A DNA stretch of 64,000 nucleotides from Methylobacterium hispanicum (GCF_022179285.1 NZ_BPQO01000026.1:36046-100045), one strand, 5' to 3'. Shown: positions 25,167 through 34,008, counted from the first letter of the stretch. A program made the numbers and translations. The notes: generated by a model from the letters alone, not told the origin.

Positions 25167-26648
25167 ATGGGGGGGCGGATGGCGGCGGGCGCTTTGGGCG
25201 ATCTGACACGGACCAAGTCCCTGGAGCGGCTGAACGCCGATGCCGAGACCGGCGAGCATACGCTCCAGCGCACGCTGGGCCCGTGGAGCCTGATCGGGCT
25301 CGGCATCGGCGCGGTGATCGGCGCCGGCCTGTTCTCGCTCACCGGCATCGCCGCGGCCGAGCACGCCGGTCCCGCCGTCGTCATCTCCTTCGCCATCGCG
25401 GCGATCGGCTGCTGCTTTGCCGGCATGTGCTACTCGGAGCTCGCCGGCATGATCCCGGTGGCGGGCTCGGCCTACACCTACGCCTACGCCACCATGGGCG
25501 AGTTCGTGGCCTGGATCATCGGCTGGGACCTCGTGCTCGAATACGCGGTCGGGGCGGCCACCGTCTCGGTGAGCTGGTCGCAGTACGTCGTGCGCTTCCT
25601 GCACCAGTTCGGCATCGATTTGCCGGCAAAACTGGTGCACTCACCCTTCGAGACCTACACGCTCGCCGACGGCACCACCGGCACCGGCCTCGTGAACCTG
25701 CCGGCGATCGTGATCATCGTGGCGGCCTCCTGGCTCCTGATGATCGGCATCCGCGAATCGGCCCGCGTCAACGCGGTCGTGGTGGCGGTCAAGCTCGCGG
25801 TGGTGGCCGTGGTGATCGGGCTCGGCGCCTTCTACGTGAAGGCCCAGAACTACGTGCCCTTCATCCCCGAGAACACCGGCACCTTCGGCGAGTACGGCTG
25901 GAGCGGCATCATGCGGGCGGCCGGCGTGGTCTTCTTCGCCTATATCGGCTTCGACGCGGTCTCGACCGCGGCGCAGGAGGCCAAGAACCCCCAGCGCAAC
26001 ATGATGATCGGCATCCTCGGCTCGCTCGCCATCTGCACGGTCATCTACATCCTGTTCGCGGGCGTTCTCACCGGCCTCGTGCACTACGACGCCATGCGGG
26101 GCGACGGCGCCCCGGTGAACACCGCCATCGGCCAGACGCCGTTCCCCTGGCTGAAATCGCTCGTCACGCTCGGCGTGATCGCGGGCTTCTCCACCGTGAT
26201 CCTGGTGCTGCTGCTCGGCCAGAGCCGGGTGTTCTACACCATGTCGCAGGACCGGCTGCTGCCGGGCCTGTTCTCGCGGGTGCATCCGCGCTGGAAGACG
26301 CCCTACCGCTCGAACCTGTTCTTCATGGTGTTCACCGGCGCGCTCGGCGGCTTCCTGCCGATCACCCAGCTCGGCCACATGACCAGCATCGGCACGCTGC
26401 TCGCCTTCGTGCTGGTCTGCATCGGCGTGATGATCCTGCGCCGGACCCAGCCCGATGCCCCGCGCGCCTACCGCGCGCCGCTGGTGCCGCTGGTGCCGAT
26501 CCTGGGCATCCTCACCTGCCTCGCCATGATGGTGTCGCTCGACGGCGAGACCTGGCTGCGTCTCGTGATCTGGCTCGCCATCGGCATGGCGATCTATTTC
26601 GGCTGGAGCCGTCGGCACAGCCGGATCGGGCGGGAGGAGAGGGCGTAG
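25167..26648 (+). CDS. APC-family amino acid permease (CAT type)
   Basis: The product has 493 residues and about 12-14 membrane helices. The start LIGLGIGAVIGAGLFSLTGIAAAEHAGPAVV is the APC consensus with the substrate-binding GxG unwinding in TM1. It continues with CYSELAGMIPVAGSAYTYAYATMGEFVAWIIGWDLVLEY, and VVFFAYIGFDAVSTAAQEAKNPQRNMM matches cationic amino acid transporters. A start at 25179 (second ATG) is equally possible. It follows tenA with 68 bases between, possibly independently transcribed. Confidence 0.9.
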   Translation: MGGRMAAGALGDLTRTKSLERLNADAETGEHTLQRTLGPWSLIGLGIGAVIGAGLFSLTGIAAAEHAGPAVVISFAIAAIGCCFAGMCYSELAGMIPVAGSAYTYAYATMGEFVAWIIGWDLVLEYAVGAATVSVSWSQYVVRFLHQFGIDLPAKLVHSPFETYTLADGTTGTGLVNLPAIVIIVAASWLLMIGIRESARVNAVVVAVKLAVVAVVIGLGAFYVKAQNYVPFIPENTGTFGEYGWSGIMRAAGVVFFAYIGFDAVSTAAQEAKNPQRNMMIGILGSLAICTVIYILFAGVLTGLVHYDAMRGDGAPVNTAIGQTPFPWLKSLVTLGVIAGFSTVILVLLLGQSRVFYTMSQDRLLPGLFSRVHPRWKTPYRSNLFFMVFTGALGGFLPITQLGHMTSIGTLLAFVLVCIGVMILRRTQPDAPRAYRAPLVPLVPILGILTCLAMMVSLDGETWLRLVIWLAIGMAIYFGWSRRHSRIGREERA

Positions 26649-26655
26649 CGCGTGA

Positions 26656-26685
26656 TCTCCCTCCCTCGCGGAGGGGGAGGGAGAG
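26656..26685. repeat. Dispersed GC-rich palindrome (copy 4)
   Basis: TCTCCCTCCCTC and GAGGGGGAGGGAGA arms flank a GCG loop, exactly between the stops of the convergent permease and MBL genes. The location fits a two-way terminator. Confidence 0.6.
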
Positions 26686-26694
26686 CCTGCTGGT

Positions 26695-27591
26695 TCAGGC
26701 GCTGCGCGCCACCACCCGCGGGCGCGGGGTGCCGATCGTGCCGACATCCACCAGCGCACGCTCGCGGGCGATGAAGGCGGTCGGCATCTCGGCCTGCATC
26801 TCGGCCTCGACCCGGCGCAGCATCGCGTCCGTGTGGGCGGGGTGGAGATGGATGATCCCCAGCGCCTTCACGTTCGCGGCACGCGCCAGCTCCACGCCCT
26901 TCTGCCAGGTCGAGTGGCCCCAGCCGCGGCAGGTCGGGTACTCGCAATCGGTGAACATGCCGTCGTAGACGAGAAGGTCGGCGCCCTCCACGAAGGCCCG
27001 CAGCTCCGGGCTCGGCCAGGGGTCGCTGTGCTCGATGTCGCTGATCACGCAGAGGCGCTTGCCGCCGTGGTCGAACCGGTAGCCGACCGAGCCCTGCGGG
27101 TGGTTGAGGAGCAGGGTGTCGACCTCCATCCCGTCCGGGAAGGTCAGCGTCTCGCCCGCCCGGAAGCCGTGGTGCTTCATCTGGCAGGGCAGGATGTCGA
27201 GGGTGACGGGAAAGAGCGGCGGCGCGTAGAGGCGCCCGAGGCTCGCCTCCGCCGAGGCACCGTCGAGGTTGCCGCACCACGTGTTGATCACCCGCTCCCC
27301 GTCGAACACCGCCGGCTTGAAGAAGGGCAGGCCGCCGGTGTGGTCGAAGTGGAGATGGCTGAACAGCAGGTCGATCTCCTTGGGGAGGTCGGCCCGGTGG
27401 TGCTGGCCGCAATTGAACAGGCCGGAGCCCGCGTCGATCAGGAACAGGCGCTCGCCGCAGCGCACCTCCAGGCAGGGGGTGCTGCCGCCGAACTCGGCGT
27501 AATCGGAACCGCAGACGGGCGTTGAGCCGCGCACACCCCAGAAGCGCAGGGTGAGGCCGCCGTCCTGGCAAGGACTGTTCGACATGATCAT
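26695..27591 (-). CDS. MBL-fold metallo-hydrolase
   Basis: The product has about 298 residues. Motifs are LRFWGVRGSTPVCG, a core typical of phosphodiesterase-like MBL proteins, LIDAGSGLFN, the zinc site SHLHFDHTGGLPFF (HxHxDH), ISDIEHSDPW, LLVYDGMFTDCEYP and IIHLHPAHTD. Relatives include cyclic nucleotide phosphodiesterases and RNase Z-like hydrolases; the substrate is unknown. Starts at 27612, 27591 and 27585 are all in frame and SD signals are weak, so the first residues are uncertain. Confidence 0.82.
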   Translation of the reverse strand: MIMSNSPCQDGGLTLRFWGVRGSTPVCGSDYAEFGGSTPCLEVRCGERLFLIDAGSGLFNCGQHHRADLPKEIDLLFSHLHFDHTGGLPFFKPAVFDGERVINTWCGNLDGASAEASLGRLYAPPLFPVTLDILPCQMKHHGFRAGETLTFPDGMEVDTLLLNHPQGSVGYRFDHGGKRLCVISDIEHSDPWPSPELRAFVEGADLLVYDGMFTDCEYPTCRGWGHSTWQKGVELARAANVKALGIIHLHPAHTDAMLRRVEAEMQAEMPTAFIARERALVDVGTIGTPRPRVVARSA

Positions 27592-27799
27592 AACGGGTCG
27601 TGGTTCAGGCATCGGTCCCGGTCGTCTCCGTGATCAGGCCGCATTCGCCGGTCCGGCGTCAATGCGCTTGGGCCGGCCGAGACGAGGGCGCTCGGGATCT
27701 GTCGCTCTGTGGTTGAGGGAAAGGTGGGGGTATTCCGCGGCGCGCAATGTGCGCGCACGCACATGCCGGCCGGCGTGATCCTGGCCGTTGCACGTCGCC

Positions 27800-28999
27800 T
27801 CAGCGGTCTTCGAGGGCGGCGAGGATCCCGGGCGCCGGCCCCCCGCCCGTCTCGGCGCCGGGCGGGATCGTCCCGGACAGCGAGGCCGCGACGAGGCGCG
27901 GCAGGGCGTCGGCGTAGCGGTCCGGGCTGGCGAAGCGGTCGGGCATGCGGGCGTAGGCGACGACATGGTTGCGCGCGCGCACGTCCCCCATCGGCGCGCC
28001 CGGCGCGATCCAGGCGGCCCAGACCGCTTCCGGCAGCGGGGCCGGGCGGCGGAACCCCGGGATCACCACCACCTCCTGGCCCGCATAGGCCAGGGCCTCG
28101 GGCCGACTGATCTCGCCGACCGGTGCGCCCCGGCTGATCAGCGAGGCCCAGAAGGCGTGCTGGCCGCCGTCCGAGTAGGTGGTGCGCACCGCCGGCGCCC
28201 CGTCGTGGACGAGCGCCGCGATGCGGGCGGCCTCCGCCGCGCGGCGCGTCGCCACGGCGGCCTCTTTGGCGGGATCCCGCGAGGGGGCGAAGACGTAGCG
28301 GCCGGCCTCGACGCCGACCTGCAGCTCCTCGCCCGTGGCCTCGAACCGGTCCGCGCCCTCCTTGAGCTGCTGCCAGAAGGCGTAGTTCGGGTCGGCCCGG
28401 TGCCGGGCCATGTTCTCGGCGCTCATCCGGAACGGGTAGGCCTGGAACTGGAAGGCGGCCTGGCCCCCTTTGAGGGCGTCGCGGGCGATCGCGTAGATCT
28501 CGCCGACCGAGCGGTCGGTCATCGCGAAGCAGCCCATCGACGAGCAGACGCCGTGCACCATCACGGCCGAGCCGGTGCCGCCGTGCGCCCGGTCGTAGGC
28601 GTTGGGGTAGCCGACGTCGAAGGAGAGGTAGTAGCGCGAGTTCGGGTTCATCTGGCGCTTCGGGACGCTGTAGAACCCTTCCGGCGTCTGCCGGTCGCCG
28701 GTCTGGCGCTTCGGCCCGAGCTGGCCGGACCAGCGGCAGATCGGAAAGGTCTTGATGTGGACGAAGCGGCCGCCCGGCCCCCGCTTCCAGACCTCGATCT
28801 CGGATTCCTTCTTGTAGGCCCGGAACAGGACCGGGCTCGCCGGGTCGGTGCCCCTGGCCTGCATCAGCGCCACGGTGGCGGCCGGGATCGGCGCCTCGGC
28901 CTTGGCATTCTGCGCGCGCGCCGCCGGTGCCGCCGCGAGGCTGGCCGACAAGCTGGCCAAGAGGAGAACCGGCAGGAGGCGACGGAGGGGCGGCGGCAT
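27800..28999 (-). CDS. YafK-family L,D-transpeptidase-like protein
   Basis: The product has 399 residues with signal peptide MPPPLRRLLPVLLLASLSASLAAAPAARAQ (cleavage about 30). The catalytic L,D-transpeptidase domain covers about 45-215: VLFRAYKKESEIEVWKRG, ICRWSGQLGPKRQTGDRQTPEGFYSV, then MVHGVCSSMGCFAMTDRSV with His and the Cys of S-x-GC. YafK/DpaA-type enzymes act on peptidoglycan-lipoprotein links; this one could form or cleave 3-3 cross-links. The C-terminal ~180 residues are extra, with an AKEAAVATRRAAEAARIAAL helix and a Pro-rich tail. Monocistronic. Confidence 0.85.
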   Translation of the reverse strand: MPPPLRRLLPVLLLASLSASLAAAPAARAQNAKAEAPIPAATVALMQARGTDPASPVLFRAYKKESEIEVWKRGPGGRFVHIKTFPICRWSGQLGPKRQTGDRQTPEGFYSVPKRQMNPNSRYYLSFDVGYPNAYDRAHGGTGSAVMVHGVCSSMGCFAMTDRSVGEIYAIARDALKGGQAAFQFQAYPFRMSAENMARHRADPNYAFWQQLKEGADRFEATGEELQVGVEAGRYVFAPSRDPAKEAAVATRRAAEAARIAALVHDGAPAVRTTYSDGGQHAFWASLISRGAPVGEISRPEALAYAGQEVVVIPGFRRPAPLPEAVWAAWIAPGAPMGDVRARNHVVAYARMPDRFASPDRYADALPRLVAASLSGTIPPGAETGGGPAPGILAALEDR

Positions 29000-29178
29000 G
29001 AACGGCCCGGGCAGGGATCGCCGCGACGCACGGCGCGATGCCGGCGCACGATCGGGCGGGCACGGTTAATGATTCTGTACCGGTAATGCGGCGGGCGTGA
29101 GGCTTCGCACGTGGATGGGCTGCCGATGAGACGCCCTTCTCTGCTGGATCTGACATTCGGATGGTCGGCGTGACGCGC

Positions 29179-29205
29179 CTCCCTCTCCCTCTGCGGGGAG
29201 AGAGC
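29179..29205. repeat. Dispersed GC-rich palindrome (copy 5)
   Basis: CTCTCCCTC and GGGGAGAGAG arms with a TGC loop, in the intergenic region 3' of the small beta-barrel-like gene. Confidence 0.5.
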
Positions 29206-29234
29206 AAACCGGCTGTCCGGCCAGGATGATCGCG

Positions 29235-29492
29235 TCAGCGCGGCAGGCGCGGGGCGTCGCTCACCGAGCGGGGCGCGCCCTGCATCTGCCGCGCCGCGCC
29301 GGCCGCGCTCGGCGGCAGGTCGTTGCCGGGTGCACCCGCCCCCGGCGCGCCCGGCACGAAGGCTGGCCCGTGCCCGCCGTCCCGTCCGAAGGCGTAGCCC
29401 GCGCTCACCCCGGCGTAGAACCCGGTGAAGTCCTCCGCCCCCGCCGGGGCGCCGGGGAGCAGCAGGGCGAGGCAGAGGAGGGCGCGGCGCAT
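29235..29492 (-). CDS. Small exported protein resembling the N-terminus of an outer-membrane beta-barrel
   Basis: The product has 85 residues. The signal peptide is MRRALLCLALLLPGAPAGA. Then FTGFYAGVSAGYAFG matches the first strand and turn of Omp25/porin-like barrels (compare WTGFYAGFNAGYGF in the gene at 49150). The rest is a Gly/Pro/Ala-rich tail with no further strands. It is far too short for a full barrel, so it is either a truncated relic or a distinct mini-protein. It lies downstream of the cold-shock gene, beyond that gene's terminator. Confidence 0.55.
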   Translation of the reverse strand: MRRALLCLALLLPGAPAGAEDFTGFYAGVSAGYAFGRDGGHGPAFVPGAPGAGAPGNDLPPSAAGAARQMQGAPRSVSDAPRLPR

Positions 29493-29523
29493 GCAGGGCT
29501 CTCTCGCGGTCGGGACGCGATAA

Positions 29524-29557
29524 GAAAAACGGCGGCCCGGATGTCCGGACCGCCGTG
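29524..29557 (-). terminator. Rho-independent terminator of the cold-shock gene
   Basis: Read on the minus strand, arms ACGGCGGTCCGG and CCGGGCCGCCGT enclose an ACAT loop, followed by TTTTT. A 12-bp stem with one wobble pair, about 60 bases after the cold-shock stop. Confidence 0.8.
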
Positions 29558-29618
29558 TGATGTCACGTCGGGATCGCGGCGGAAGCGAGGTCGCCGCGAC
29601 TCCCTCGGTCGATCGAGA

Positions 29619-30425
29619 TCAATCGACCGTGATGCTCTGGGCCTCGCGGCCCTTCTGGCCCTCGACCACGCCGAGGGTGACCTGCTGGCCCTCGGCCAGC
29701 GAGTCGAGCCCGGCGCGCGACAGGGCGGAGCGGTGCACGAACACGTCCTTGCCGCCGTCGTTGACGGAGACGAAGCCGAAGCCCTTGGCCGGGTCGTACC
29801 ACTTCACGGTGCCGGTCATCTCGGTCGACGGGCCGGAGGCGAAGCGCCCGCCGCCGCCACCGCCGAAGCGGTCGCCGCCGCCGAAGCGATCACCGCCGCC
29901 GCCGTAGCCGCCGCGATCGCCGTAGCCGCCCCGGTCGCCGAAGCCGCCGGTGCGCGGGCGCATCTCGCGGCGCGGGGCCGGAGCCTCCGCCGTCGAGGTG
30001 TCGACGCTGGTGACGTTCGTGACCTGCGGACCCTTCTGGCCCTGCGCGGTCTGCACGGTGAGCTTGGTGCCCGGCTGCAGATCGTCGTGGCCGGCGGCCT
30101 CGACCGCGCGGATGTGGAGGAAGGCGTCGCCCGAGCCGTCGCCCAGCTCGACGAAGCCGAAGCCCTTCTCCTTGTTGAACCACTTCACCGTGGCGTCCCG
30201 CTCCGGGCCCGAGGGAGCCTGGGCCGGGGCGGCGCCGCGCGGCGCGCCGCCACCGAAGCGACCACCGCCGCCGTAACCACCACCGCCGCCGCCGCCGAAG
30301 CGGTCGCCGCCGTAGCCGCCACCGCCGTACCCGCCGCTCGGCGGTGCCTGATCCGGCCAGCTCGGCTCGGAACCCTCATCGAAGCCGCGCTTCTGCGGCC
30401 CCCGAAAATCACGACCACGTCCCAT
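29619..30425 (-). CDS. Cold-shock protein with two CSD domains and glycine-rich linkers
   Basis: The product has 268 residues. An N-terminal region (GYGGGGYGGDRFGGG...) is rich in Gly, Tyr and Arg. CSD1 is at about 77-140: ATVKWFNKEKGFGFVELGDGSGDAFLHI, RNP1 and RNP2 present. A second Gly/Arg-rich linker (GGFGDRGGYGDRGGYGGGG) follows. CSD2 is at about 203-268: GTVKWYDPAKGFGFVSVNDGGKDVFVH. CSD proteins bind single-stranded RNA and DNA and act as RNA chaperones. The RGG/YGG linkers resemble plant glycine-rich CSPs and could promote condensates. MGRGRDFRG at 30425 is chosen as start, with GAGC-type SD just upstream. A strong terminator follows. Confidence 0.92.
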   Translation of the reverse strand: MGRGRDFRGPQKRGFDEGSEPSWPDQAPPSGGYGGGGYGGDRFGGGGGGGYGGGGRFGGGAPRGAAPAQAPSGPERDATVKWFNKEKGFGFVELGDGSGDAFLHIRAVEAAGHDDLQPGTKLTVQTAQGQKGPQVTNVTSVDTSTAEAPAPRREMRPRTGGFGDRGGYGDRGGYGGGGDRFGGGDRFGGGGGGRFASGPSTEMTGTVKWYDPAKGFGFVSVNDGGKDVFVHRSALSRAGLDSLAEGQQVTLGVVEGQKGREAQSITVD

Positions 30426-30734
30426 AGAAAGCTCGCAAAAACCGTCCCGCCGCACGTCCAGCATACCGCGTGCGTGCCGGCCCGATAGCCCACGCCCCGC
30501 ACTACCATCACTCTCGGTCGCGGTAACCAAGACCAACGCCTCAGTCCTGACGCAATCGGGCCTTGACTGCAAGGTCCTTGTGGCGGCCGGGGCACGGCAA
30601 GTTTAAATTTTCGTCTGCACTGGAAAGCGGCCGGGGTGGATGGCCCCGTGTTTCTCGAAGGCGTTAGCAAACTCCGTAATCCTTCGGGGGTAGGGTGCCC
30701 GGGCTCGTTCTCGAGCCCTCAACCGGACCCCGCG
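30426..30734. other. Divergent region between cold-shock and response-regulator genes
   Basis: The region has 309 bases. It probably contains a long leader of the cold-shock mRNA and an AT-rich segment (GTTTAAATTTTC near 30600). No -35/-10 pair was convincing and no gene is seen. Confidence 0.35.
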
Positions 30735-31208
30735 ATGATCGCGACGCCCACCTTCCCGGACATCTCGGCCCTCGTCGTGGACGAGAGCCTCTACATCCGC
30801 CGAATCGTGCGCGACATGCTGATGCGCGTCGGGATCAAACGCGTGCTCGAGGCGCCCGACGGGGCCGAGGCGCTCGGCGTGCTCGCCGAGAGCAAGCCCG
30901 ACATCAGCATCATCGACTGGGACCTCGCCATCCTGTCGGGCGAGGAGTTCATCCGGCTGGCGCGCACGCCCTCGACCTCGCCCTGCCCGACGATTCCCGT
31001 CATCCTGATGCTGGCCCAGCCCCGCCGCAACGTGGTGGACCGGGCGATCTCGCTCGGCGTGAACGAGATCATCGCCAAGCCGTTCTCGCCCAAGACCCTG
31101 TGGTCGCGCCTCGACGAGGTGATCAACCGTCCCCGCCCCTACAGCCAGGTGAAGAGCCTGCTGCGCCCGACGCCCCGGCAGGCGGCGATGGCCAAGGCGG
31201 TCGCCTGA
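30735..31208 (+). CDS. Single-domain response regulator
   Basis: The product has 157 residues. It is a receiver domain only: ALVVDESLYIRRIVRDMLMRVG at the N-terminus, IIDWDLAILSGEEF carrying the likely phospho-acceptor Asp, and IIAKPFSPKTLWSRL with the conserved Lys-Pro. The first acidic pair is reduced to VVDES. The C-terminal 25 residues are basic. CheY-like proteins signal by protein contact; the partner kinase is not adjacent. The ATG at 30735 is chosen because the upstream extension is not conserved in character. Confidence 0.85.
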   Translation: MIATPTFPDISALVVDESLYIRRIVRDMLMRVGIKRVLEAPDGAEALGVLAESKPDISIIDWDLAILSGEEFIRLARTPSTSPCPTIPVILMLAQPRRNVVDRAISLGVNEIIAKPFSPKTLWSRLDEVINRPRPYSQVKSLLRPTPRQAAMAKAVA

Positions 31209-31344
31209 GACCGGCCGTCCGCCACGGCATTCCGGCCCGCGTCCCATCTGGCGATTGCAGTTCACGGGCAAGCCTGTAGTTTCAATCCTGAATGACGGCC
31301 GGGCGGTCTGCCGGGGCCGGTGTGAGAGAGTTCGAACAGCGCCG

Positions 31345-32448
31345 ATGAGGGACGAGAGCGCCGCTGCCGCGCCGGCCCGCCCCGCCCACGGCGCGGGGGG
31401 CTTCCGCGAGAGGCGGGACGAGAGACAAGGTGAGAGACCTGCCGGGCGCGAGGGCCGGCGCAACCCCGCCTACGCGGCGCTCGATCTGGGCACCAACAAT
31501 TGCCGCCTGCTGATCGCCGAGCCCGCCTCCAGCGGGTTCCGGGTCATCGACGCCTTCTCGCGCATCGTCCGCCTCGGCGAGGGACTGGGCAGCTCCGACC
31601 GGCTCAGCGAGGCGGCGATCGAGCGCACCGTCGAGGCCCTGCGCATCTGTCGGTCCAAGATGCAGGCCCGGGGGGTGCGCCGCGCCAAGATCATCGCCAC
31701 CGAGGCCTGCCGGCTCGCGGTGAACGGGGCCGCCTTCGTCGAGCGGGTGCGCGCCGAGGTCGGGCTTGACCTCGAGATCGTGGACCGCCAGACCGAGGCC
31801 TACCTCGCGGTGACGGGCTGCGCCGCGCTCGCCGATCCGCGGGCGGAGTCGGTGGTGATCTTCGACATCGGCGGCGGCTCGACCGAGATCGCGTGGCTCG
31901 ACGGCGCGGCGGCCAACCCCTCGACCGACCCGACGCTCCGCATCCGCGCCTGGGACTCGCTGCCCGTCGGCGTCGTCACGCTGGCCGAGCGCCACGGCGG
32001 CGCCGAGGTGACGCGGCTGATGTTCGAGGGCATGGTCGAGGAGGTGGTGGGGCTGCTCGCCCCCTTCGCGATCCGCGCCGCCGCGGCGGCTACCGCGAGC
32101 CACTTCCACCTGCTCGGCACCTCCGGCACCGTGACGACGATCGCCGCGATGCACCTGCGCCTCGTCCGCTACGAGCGCCGCCGCGTCGACGGGCTTTGGA
32201 TGAGCGAGGACGAGGTGGCGGGCGCCATCGACGACCTGCTCGACACCCGCCTGGAGCAGCGGGCCGACAACCCCTGCATCGGCCGCGACCGGGCCGACCT
32301 CGTGCTCGCCGGCTGCGCCATCCTGGAGGCGATCCGGCGCGCCTTCCCCTCCGACCGCCTGCGCATCGCCGACCGCGGCCTGCGCGAGGGCTTGCTGATG
32401 AACATGATGCGCGAGGACGGCGTCTGGCGCCGCGGGGGCTGGCGGTGA
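31345..32448 (+). CDS. Ppx/GppA phosphatase family protein
   Basis: The product has 367 residues. It is an ASKHA-fold enzyme: YAALDLGTNNCRLLIAEP (phosphate 1), AKIIATEACRLAVNG, VVIFDIGGGSTEIAWLDG (phosphate 2) and LLGTSGTVTTIAAMHL. Family members hydrolyse polyphosphate or pppGpp; the short form lacking the C-terminal HD domain is typical of alphaproteobacteria. The N-terminal 35 residues are Arg/Glu-rich. A weak TTGCAG/TAGTTT promoter-like pair lies near 31255-31282. Its stop overlaps rlmE by four bases (GTGA). Confidence 0.88.
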   Translation: MRDESAAAAPARPAHGAGGFRERRDERQGERPAGREGRRNPAYAALDLGTNNCRLLIAEPASSGFRVIDAFSRIVRLGEGLGSSDRLSEAAIERTVEALRICRSKMQARGVRRAKIIATEACRLAVNGAAFVERVRAEVGLDLEIVDRQTEAYLAVTGCAALADPRAESVVIFDIGGGSTEIAWLDGAAANPSTDPTLRIRAWDSLPVGVVTLAERHGGAEVTRLMFEGMVEEVVGLLAPFAIRAAAAATASHFHLLGTSGTVTTIAAMHLRLVRYERRRVDGLWMSEDEVAGAIDDLLDTRLEQRADNPCIGRDRADLVLAGCAILEAIRRAFPSDRLRIADRGLREGLLMNMMREDGVWRRGGWR

Positions 32449-33170
32449 GCGACAGGCGCGGCGGAGCAGGCTCCACGGGCGGCGTGCGGGGCGACCTGAA
32501 GCAGCGGGTGAAGACCGCGCGCGGGCGCACCGTCTCGCAGAAGCGCTGGCTGGAGCGTCAGCTCAACGACCCCTACGTGGCGCGCGCCAAACGGGAGGGC
32601 TACCGCTCGCGGGCGGCCTACAAGCTCCTGGAGATCGACGAGCGCTTCCGCCTGCTCAAGCCCGGCCAGCGGGTCGTGGACCTGGGCGCGGCGCCGGGCG
32701 GCTGGTCGCAGGTCGCCGCCCGCGTGGTCGGGGAGACCGGCCGGGTCGTCGGCATCGACCTCCTCGAGATCGAGCCGATGGCGGGCGTCGAGTTCATCAC
32801 CCTCGACTTCCTCGACCCGGAAGCGCCCGAGCGGCTGACCGCACTGCTCGGCGGCCCGGCCGACCTCGTGATGTCCGACATGGCGGCCAACGCCACCGGC
32901 CACAAGAAGACCGACCACCTGCGCATCATCGGCCTCGCCGAGACGGCAGCCGAGTTCGCCCGCGAGATCCTGGCTCCCGGCGGTGCCTACCTCGCCAAGG
33001 TGCTGCAGGGCGGCACCGAGGGCGCGCTGCTCACCGACCTGAAGCGCGACTTCGCCCTGGTGCGCCACATCAAGCCGCCCGCGAGCCGGGCCGATTCGAG
33101 CGAGCTCTACGTGCTGGCGACCGGCTATCGGGGGCCGGCCGGACGGGCAGCGGAGGCGGACGCGGAGTAG
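32445..33170 (+). CDS. rlmE: 23S rRNA (uridine-2552-2'-O)-methyltransferase RlmE
   Basis: The product has 241 residues. It methylates U2552 in the A-loop. FtsJ motifs are YRSRAAYKLLEIDE (catalytic Lys), VVDLGAAPGGWSQVAAR (SAM site), LVMSDMAANATGHKKTDH (catalytic Asp) and GAYLAKVLQGG (second Lys). The N-terminus has a basic extension (VKTARGRTVSQKRWLERQ) normal for alphaproteobacterial RlmE. GTG start coupled to the upstream ppx-like gene. Confidence 0.93.
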   Translation: MSDRRGGAGSTGGVRGDLKQRVKTARGRTVSQKRWLERQLNDPYVARAKREGYRSRAAYKLLEIDERFRLLKPGQRVVDLGAAPGGWSQVAARVVGETGRVVGIDLLEIEPMAGVEFITLDFLDPEAPERLTALLGGPADLVMSDMAANATGHKKTDHLRIIGLAETAAEFAREILAPGGAYLAKVLQGGTEGALLTDLKRDFALVRHIKPPASRADSSELYVLATGYRGPAGRAAEADAE

Positions 33171-33183
33171 GGCAGGGCGCTCC

Positions 33184-33939
33184 GTGCTTCTCGACCTCGC
33201 GCTCTGGCTCGCCACGCCCGCGCCCTGGCGTCACCGCCGGCTCGGCTACGTGCGCGAGAGCGTGCTGCTCTCGGGCCGCGCCCGGCGCTGCCGCCGGGCC
33301 TGGGCGCCCCACGCCGCGCGTTCGCGCGAAGCGGTGCTGGCGGCCTGCGCGGACCTGCCCCTGCGGCGCGCGGCGGTGGTGCTGGGCTCCGGCCCGCTCG
33401 CCGACGTGCCGCTCAGCCAACTCGCCGCCGGCTTCGAGCGGGTGCTTCTGGTCGATGCGGTCCACCCCTTGGGCGCGCGGCTGGCCGCGCGGCGCTTCCC
33501 CAACGTCCGGCTCGTCACCGCGGACCTCGCGGGTGCGGACGATCCGGTGGGCGCGCTCTGCGGAGGCGCCGACCTCACGGTCTCGGCCAACCTCCTGACG
33601 CAGCTGCCGGTGGTGCCGATGGACCGCCACGAGGCCCGCGGCTTGGCCGAGCCGGAGCGCCTCGGCGCGCGGATCGTGGCGGACCATCTCGCCGCGCTCG
33701 GGCGCCTGCCCGGCCGTGTCTGCCTCGTCACCGACACCGCGCAGCGCGAGGAGGACCGCGCCGGCCGGGTCACCGGCCGCCTCGACCTGCTGTTCGGGGT
33801 GAGGCTGCCCCCGTCGCCGCTGGCCTGGGATTGGGAACTCGCCCCCTTCGGCGAGGCGGCGCGCCACCGGCGGTTGATCCACAGCGTGCGGGCCTATCCG
33901 GATTGGGGTGCCGCGGGGGGCGGGTCCTCTCTGTCGTAG
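33184..33939 (+). CDS. Hypothetical protein with Rossmann-like core
   Basis: The product has 251 residues. AAVVLGSGPLADVPLSQLAAGFERVLLVDAVHPLGARLAARRFPNVRLVTADLAG reads like a nucleotide- or SAM-binding Rossmann fold (GSGP in place of GxGxG). The catalytic motifs of known methyltransferases are not clear. Residues 1-30 are Trp/Arg-rich. It follows rlmE by 13 bases in the same direction, suggesting an rRNA- or translation-linked operon role. It starts at GTG 33184; no ATG competes. Confidence 0.65.
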   Translation: MLLDLALWLATPAPWRHRRLGYVRESVLLSGRARRCRRAWAPHAARSREAVLAACADLPLRRAAVVLGSGPLADVPLSQLAAGFERVLLVDAVHPLGARLAARRFPNVRLVTADLAGADDPVGALCGGADLTVSANLLTQLPVVPMDRHEARGLAEPERLGARIVADHLAALGRLPGRVCLVTDTAQREEDRAGRVTGRLDLLFGVRLPPSPLAWDWELAPFGEAARHRRLIHSVRAYPDWGAAGGGSSLS

Positions 33940-33976
33940 CCTTGGCAGTCGCACAAGGCCCGCGGATACCCGCGAC

Positions 33977-34008
33977 GCCCGCCCGCCCCCACGGCCGAGG
34001 GGAGGGCG
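33977..34008. repeat. Dispersed GC-rich palindrome (copy 6, divergent)
   Basis: CGCCCGCCCCC and GGGGAGGGCG arms between the convergent 33184 and DUF4167 genes; less regular than the other copies. Confidence 0.4.
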
